From: Deltaproteobacteria bacterium
GTDB taxonomy: Bacteria > Myxococcota > B64-G9
Assembly: GCA_003647095.1 (NCBI GenBank)
Contig: QMME01000126.1
Location: 1 to 9,836 of the forward strand
Direction of reading: 5' to 3'
Length of the DNA stretch: 9,836 nt
Part shown: in pieces, positions 6,369 to 9,836 of the stretch
Numbering within the stretch: the first letter of the stretch is position 1
How the letters are laid out: every line of letters begins with the position of its first letter
Translations under genes and position numbers: made by a program
Notes under the pieces: generated by a model
What the model saw: only the letters and a program-made list of their open reading frames with translations
The model's database searches: none
Told to the model about the DNA's origin: nothing

Positions 6369-7736
6369 ATGCCGGAAAGCGGGAAACAGAACGAAAGCAA
6401 TAGTGCTCTCGCGTCCTCCGACGGTCGCCGGGAATCGGGCAGCAGCCGGCAGCTGCAGCTATGGCTGCGCTGGGGCGACGTGGTTCTCGACAACCGGCTG
6501 CTCGGTCAGCAACCGAGCTACAACCTGTCGACCTGCCCGGGGGCCCTGCCAGCCATCATCCCCGGCCTGCCGGCCAGCAGCGATTTCAAGCTGGTAGAAC
6601 CAGGCCAGCACGACGGCTGCACCATCAGGCTGGCACCAGGCATGCAACTCGAGGTATGGCGGGCCGGCACCCCGGTAACTCCCGATGCCTTGCCAGCCCA
6701 GGAAGACACCCGCGTCTACTACATGGGCCGGGACGAAAACTGCCTGGTACGCAGCGGGCAATTGCTGTTCGAACTGCGCTATACCGAACAGGCACTGCCG
6801 ATTCGCTCCGGACACCAGGGTTCCGCCGGCCGTCGTTTGCTGGGCTGGCTGCTGGGCGTGCTGGTGGTCTTCCTGGGACTACTGATACTCATTTGGTTGA
6901 CTCCCGAAAACCGGGTGGCGGCAGCAGAGTACCTGCACGACCCGAGCCGCTTCGCCCGCTTGGCGGCAATTTCACCTCGACCGCGTCGAGACCGGGTGTT
7001 CCGCAAGATCCTCGCTCCCCGGAAACAGAACGCAGCGGTGGAACAGGGCAGGTGGCGGCGGAGCAGCGGCCATTCCCGGCCCGGCGCCCGTCGCTCCGGC
7101 CGGCGGCGGCAGGACGACAAAACGATCGCCACGCATTCCGGCGTTTTGGAATTGCTCAAGGAACACGGTCAGGGCAACGGCGACGCCTTCGGGGGCAACA
7201 CCTTGGACAACCTGGACCGTAGCCTGGACGATCTTCCCGCCGCGGGCCTGCCCGATTCGCGGGGATTTCCCGGCCCGGCCACCCGGGGTAGCAGCCCCGG
7301 AGGAGGCGACCTGGGTATCGGCGGGATAAGAGGGAATCGCTCACTCGCCGGTGCGGTCCGGTGGCCGGGAACCGGTATCGATATCGGCCGGCGCGGCAGG
7401 CATAACGTCAGCATCAACCGCCTGCAGACGCGGGTGGTGGGGGGGCTGGACAAGAAGCTGGTCGGGCGGACCATCGCCAGATACTGGTCCAGGTTCAAGT
7501 ACTGTTACGAGAAGGAATTGGGCCGGGACCCCAATCTCTACGGCAAGATCGTCGTCAGCTTCGTAATCAACGGCAACGGCAGGGTGGGAGAGGCCTCGGT
7601 TCTCTCCTCCTCGATGACCAGCACCAGCATGGAACAGTGTCTGCTGCGGGCGATACGCCAGATCCACTTCCCGGCACCCCGGGGTGGAGGAGAAGTGATC
7701 GTCACTTACCCGTTCCTGTTCACCACTGCCGGCTGA
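6369..7736 (+). CDS. Second GltG-like protein without an FHA domain
   Basis: The protein has 455 residues. It aligns with the GltG-like protein at 3610-5541 from that protein's second domain to its last residue: beta-rich domain at about 29-140 (both have D-G-C-x-I, then G-M-x-(I/L)-E, then GQL(A/L)F); membrane span at 157-177 followed by LTPENRVAAAEYLHDPSRFA; conserved IATHSGVLELLK at 253-264; Gly-rich segment; TonB-like AgmX/PglI C-terminal domain at about 356-455 with YCYE (Cys379), Cys424, FPAPRGGGEV and VTYPFLFTTAG. It lacks the FHA domain and Pro-rich linker, and its juxtamembrane linker is Arg-rich where GltG's is Lys-rich. It is therefore a diverged tandem paralog, predicted as single-pass in the inner membrane with a periplasmic C-terminus. 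GltJ/AgmX of M. xanthus carries a zinc ribbon and GYF domain; neither is seen here, so gltJ is not the right name. It is separated from gltH by a hairpin and a palindrome and may be independently expressed. Confidence 0.87.
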   Translation: MPESGKQNESNSALASSDGRRESGSSRQLQLWLRWGDVVLDNRLLGQQPSYNLSTCPGALPAIIPGLPASSDFKLVEPGQHDGCTIRLAPGMQLEVWRAGTPVTPDALPAQEDTRVYYMGRDENCLVRSGQLLFELRYTEQALPIRSGHQGSAGRRLLGWLLGVLVVFLGLLILIWLTPENRVAAAEYLHDPSRFARLAAISPRPRRDRVFRKILAPRKQNAAVEQGRWRRSSGHSRPGARRSGRRRQDDKTIATHSGVLELLKEHGQGNGDAFGGNTLDNLDRSLDDLPAAGLPDSRGFPGPATRGSSPGGGDLGIGGIRGNRSLAGAVRWPGTGIDIGRRGRHNVSINRLQTRVVGGLDKKLVGRTIARYWSRFKYCYEKELGRDPNLYGKIVVSFVINGNGRVGEASVLSSSMTSTSMEQCLLRAIRQIHFPAPRGGGEVIVTYPFLFTTAG

Positions 7737-7761
7737 AACACGTCGGCGGTAATCGTCTCTG
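7737..7761. other. Short convergent intergenic gap
   Basis: These 25 bp separate the converging stops of the GltG paralog and the PilZ-like gene. No hairpin with a T-run is visible on either strand, so the two transcripts may run into each other. Confidence 0.5.
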
Positions 7762-8529
7762 TCAGCCAACCACCTTCTTGCGTGCCGCCTGCTGGATAGG
7801 GGTGCGAACGTTGCCACTGCGGGCCAGTGCCCGTAGCTCGTTCAACGGCAGCTTCTGCAACAGTTGCAAAGCTTCCTTGAGCGGGGTCTTGGGATTGCGT
7901 ACCAGGTTGCGGCAGACAGCCAGCGAGCGGGTCCATTCGCGGTTGCGGGCGATGGTACGCAGGGCATCGGGATTTACCGAGGGTAGCTTGGCGATCTGCT
8001 CCACCTCGTCCAGGGTCAGCGCTGGGTTCTTGAGCACGAACGGGTGCAGGGTCTTGTTACGATCGCGGATCAGCGCCCAGCGCATGTCCTTGTTTCCGTG
8101 CAGGGCCGACTGGCGCTTCTGGGCGACAGTCATCTGCTCGAGTTGCGCCGGAAGTGACTGCCGGGAAGCAGCCGCAGCGGCGCCCTTATCGGGAGCCGGC
8201 GACTCCCGCAGCAGCCGCACCTCGGGGTCGTTTCCCTGAGGCCCGGCCGCGGTTTCGGCACCGCCCCGGCGTGCGTGTTGCAACAGGCGTTCCAGTAACT
8301 TCTCGTCCAGTCCGGGAAACTCCACTGCCAGCCCCTGCCCGGCAATCACCTGCAGTACCCGTCCGGACAGTTCGAAGCTCTCGCCGTCTGGTGCCTGTAG
8401 CCTTACCTGCAGATGCTGGTACTGCTCCAGGGCCTGATCCAGGCGCAGAAACAAGCCTCCCCGGGCCAGTTGCCCGGTGCAATCATTTGAGAAAGCCGTA
8501 AAGGTGTGATATTTCACTTCGACGATCAT
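7762..8529 (-). CDS. PilZ-like domain protein with helical-repeat C-terminus
   Basis: The protein has 255 residues. Residues about 1-85 look like the myxobacterial PilZ-type domain: VEVKYHTFTAF, then LARGGLFLRLDQAL, VRLQAPDGESF, a strand with GRVLQVIAGQGLAVEFPGL, and a closing helix. Residues about 90-130 form an Ala/Gly-rich linker. Residues about 131-253 are short helices with recurring VLKNPALTLDEV, LVRNPKTPLKEAL and LARSGNVRTPIQQAA units, a HEAT- or leucine-rich-variant-like solenoid often seen in uncharacterised deltaproteobacterial proteins. PilZ domains bind cyclic di-GMP through RxxxR and [D/N]xSxxG. Here RxxxR is absent and the second motif is degraded to QLARGG, so binding is doubtful. 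No signal or membrane segment is seen, so it should be cytosolic. The ATG at 8529 is chosen because the frame upstream reaches only a TTG (8592) and adds polar residues outside the domain. The ribosome site is weak. Confidence 0.72.
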   Translation of the reverse strand: MIVEVKYHTFTAFSNDCTGQLARGGLFLRLDQALEQYQHLQVRLQAPDGESFELSGRVLQVIAGQGLAVEFPGLDEKLLERLLQHARRGGAETAAGPQGNDPEVRLLRESPAPDKGAAAAASRQSLPAQLEQMTVAQKRQSALHGNKDMRWALIRDRNKTLHPFVLKNPALTLDEVEQIAKLPSVNPDALRTIARNREWTRSLAVCRNLVRNPKTPLKEALQLLQKLPLNELRALARSGNVRTPIQQAARKKVVG

Positions 8530-8604
8530 GGACTTAAGGTACCCTGAGCAAGATTCCGGTGCAACACCAGATGAAGCCGGACCAGCAGACAATCGGAGTC
8601 TACC
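8530..8604. promoter_or_regulatory. Divergent promoter region between PilZ-like and REC genes
   Basis: The 75 bp between two divergent starts must hold regulatory signals for both genes. On the + strand GGAG at 8595-8598 lies 6 nt before the ATG at 8605. On the - strand TTGCAC could be a -35 box, but no convincing -10 follows. No clear operator repeat was seen. Confidence 0.5.
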
Positions 8605-9836
8605 ATGAGTGGACGCAGCTACCGAGTATTGGCCGTGGACGATGATACCGACGTCCTGGACGTGTTGCAGAGGGCGCTGGAAGACGAATACGAGGTACTG
8701 GTAGCCACCAGCGGCGAGGAGGCCCTGGAATTGCTGCGCCAGGGTCCCGTCGACCTATTGATCACCGATCAGCGCATGCCGGAGATGTCCGGTGTACACC
8801 TGCTGGAACAGGCCAAGCAAATTAACCCCGACATGGTGAGGATTATTCTCACCGGTTACACCGACCCGGCCGATCTCATCGATGCCATCAACCGCGGTGA
8901 AGTCTATCGCTACATCACCAAGCCCTGGGAACTGAACGACTTGCTGCTCACCATTCGCCAGGGGCTGGAAAGCTACCAGTTGCGGCGGGATAACGAACGC
9001 CTGGTAGGCGAACTGGAAATGCGCCTGCGTGCCACCGGGACATTTCTCTCCATCAGCAAGAGGGCATCCCGGGCTCGCAGCTACGAGGAGATCGTCCAGG
9101 CCGTGGTGGCCGGACTGCCCGAGTTGGTGGATTTCGATGCCTGCGCCGCGCTGGTGGAATACGAAGGAGCGGGAGCATTGCTTTCCCTGTATTGCCAGCG
9201 TCCCCTGCACCAGCAGTTGTTGTTGCAGCTGCGCCAGGAAGTAGTGCAGGCGCACCGGGAATTCTCCGGAAGGCAGCTGGCCGACAAGGAAGTTCGCGTC
9301 CACCTTGGCGGCGAACAACTTCCCGCGCCCGAACAGCAGGAGGAGATTCTCTCCCGGGTTCAGCAACCGTTGTACTTGGAAGGCGAGCCGGCCGGCATGC
9401 TCATGCTGGTCTCTACCCGTCCGGAAGCTTTCCGCGAGGACACCGACCAGCTGCTGGACATGCTGGCCAACCAGACGGCGGAGCTGATCAAGAGCCTGCG
9501 CGGGCAGATGAGCGCCGAGAGGCAAAGACTGGAGCTGATGGTCAAGAGCCTCCCCGATGGCGTCATCATGGTCGATGAACACGACCAGGTCTTCGTGATA
9601 AATCCGGCTGCCCGGCAGCTGTTGCACTTGCCTCCTGACACCCCGGTAAGCACTCGCTACCTGCAAGACACCCTCGGTTTTTATCCCTTCGACCTGGTTC
9701 GAGGCTGGCAGGCCAAGGAAGGAGCCATCGTTCGCGAAGAGATACAGGTGGGGGAACGCATCCTGCATTCCATGGTCTCTCCGGTCATCCAGGAAAGTCG
9801 CCTGGTGGGTGTGGCCGTGGTCCTGCGCGACATCAC
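8605..9836 (+). CDS. REC-GAF-PAS signalling protein (3' end missing)
   Basis: The 410 visible residues run off the window edge. Residues 6-122 are a receiver domain with acidic pair Asp12-Asp13, phosphoacceptor Asp55 in LITDQRMPEMSG, Thr83 and Lys106 in YITKPW, so all catalytic positions are intact. A coiled-coil-like linker (about 122-145) leads to a GAF-type sensor domain (about 147-300), beginning FLSISKRASRARSYEEIV. A second helical linker at about 300-312 precedes a PAS domain (from about 307: LPDGVIMVDEHDQVFVIN, ending VAVVLRDIT at the edge). The output domain is outside the window; after such a PAS end a histidine kinase is most usual, but GGDEF, HD-GYP or sigma54-type outputs cannot be excluded. 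It is soluble. It should relay a phosphate from an unseen kinase and add small-ligand sensing. Divergent transcription from the PilZ-like gene suggests, but does not show, a shared pathway. Confidence 0.9.
   Translation, partial: MSGRSYRVLAVDDDTDVLDVLQRALEDEYEVLVATSGEEALELLRQGPVDLLITDQRMPEMSGVHLLEQAKQINPDMVRIILTGYTDPADLIDAINRGEVYRYITKPWELNDLLLTIRQGLESYQLRRDNERLVGELEMRLRATGTFLSISKRASRARSYEEIVQAVVAGLPELVDFDACAALVEYEGAGALLSLYCQRPLHQQLLLQLRQEVVQAHREFSGRQLADKEVRVHLGGEQLPAPEQQEEILSRVQQPLYLEGEPAGMLMLVSTRPEAFREDTDQLLDMLANQTAELIKSLRGQMSAERQRLELMVKSLPDGVIMVDEHDQVFVINPAARQLLHLPPDTPVSTRYLQDTLGFYPFDLVRGWQAKEGAIVREEIQVGERILHSMVSPVIQESRLVGVAVVLRDI

Noticed and set aside
8530..8592. TTG at 8592 as the PilZ-like gene start
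   Set aside because: It adds 21 polar residues outside the domain and uses a rare start codon; the ATG at 8529 begins directly at the first PilZ-like strand.
8755..9768. Minus-strand open frame (337 residues) opposite the REC-GAF-PAS gene
   Set aside because: The + strand encodes an unmistakable receiver domain with all key residues; the antisense product has no recognisable domain.
1..9836. tRNA, rRNA, CRISPR array, insertion sequence or attachment site
   Set aside because: No cloverleaf, regularly spaced repeats, transposase motifs or terminal inverted repeats were seen; the window is almost fully occupied by protein genes.

Overview
The window is a high-GC (about 60% by eye), gene-dense stretch. 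Its first 6.2 kb match, in order and domain content, the gltD-gltE-gltF-gltG-gltH block of the Myxococcus xanthus adventurous gliding motility (Agl-Glt) cluster. These glt genes are the gliding-transducer genes and are unrelated to the glutamate synthase genes gltB/gltD. The content points to Myxococcota or a related former deltaproteobacterial lineage: two AgmX/PglI-type C-terminal domains, a CglF-like small secreted protein, a myxobacterial-type PilZ-like domain and a REC-GAF-PAS signalling protein. The sequence alone does not fix the genus.

Layout. Five genes run on the + strand with short gaps: (1) the C-terminal part of a TPR protein, GltD/AgmU-like (1-1581, 5' end outside the window); (2) a TPR lipoprotein, GltE/AglT-like (1634-3205); (3) a 94-residue secreted protein, GltF/CglF-like (3297-3581); (4) an FHA - transmembrane - Gly-rich - TonB-like C-terminal protein, GltG/PglI-like (3610-5541); (5) a small outer-membrane beta-barrel candidate, GltH/CglE-like (5581-6237). 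A 131-bp gap follows, holding a 12-bp-stem hairpin and a perfect 18-bp palindrome that touches the next ribosome binding site. Then comes a second GltG-like protein (6369-7736) that lacks the FHA domain but aligns with the rest of GltG to the last residue. On the - strand, convergent with it, lies a PilZ-like protein with an alpha-helical repeat tail (7762-8529). Across a 75-bp divergent promoter region, a REC-GAF-PAS protein (8605 onward) runs off the right edge.

How the parts may work together (known for M. xanthus, inferred here). An inner-membrane, ion-driven motor moves single-pass proteins such as GltG. Their periplasmic TonB-like ends contact periplasmic TPR proteins (GltD, GltE) and outer-membrane proteins (GltH and others), so that force crosses the envelope. 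The motor genes (aglRQS) and gltI/gltJ are not in this window. The position after gltH is taken by the shortened GltG paralog, the most unusual element here. It suggests either a two-GltG envelope machine or an alternative periplasm-spanning subunit that does not receive the FHA-linked cytoplasmic input. Whether this organism glides cannot be told from the window, because Glt-like sets also occur in non-gliding relatives.
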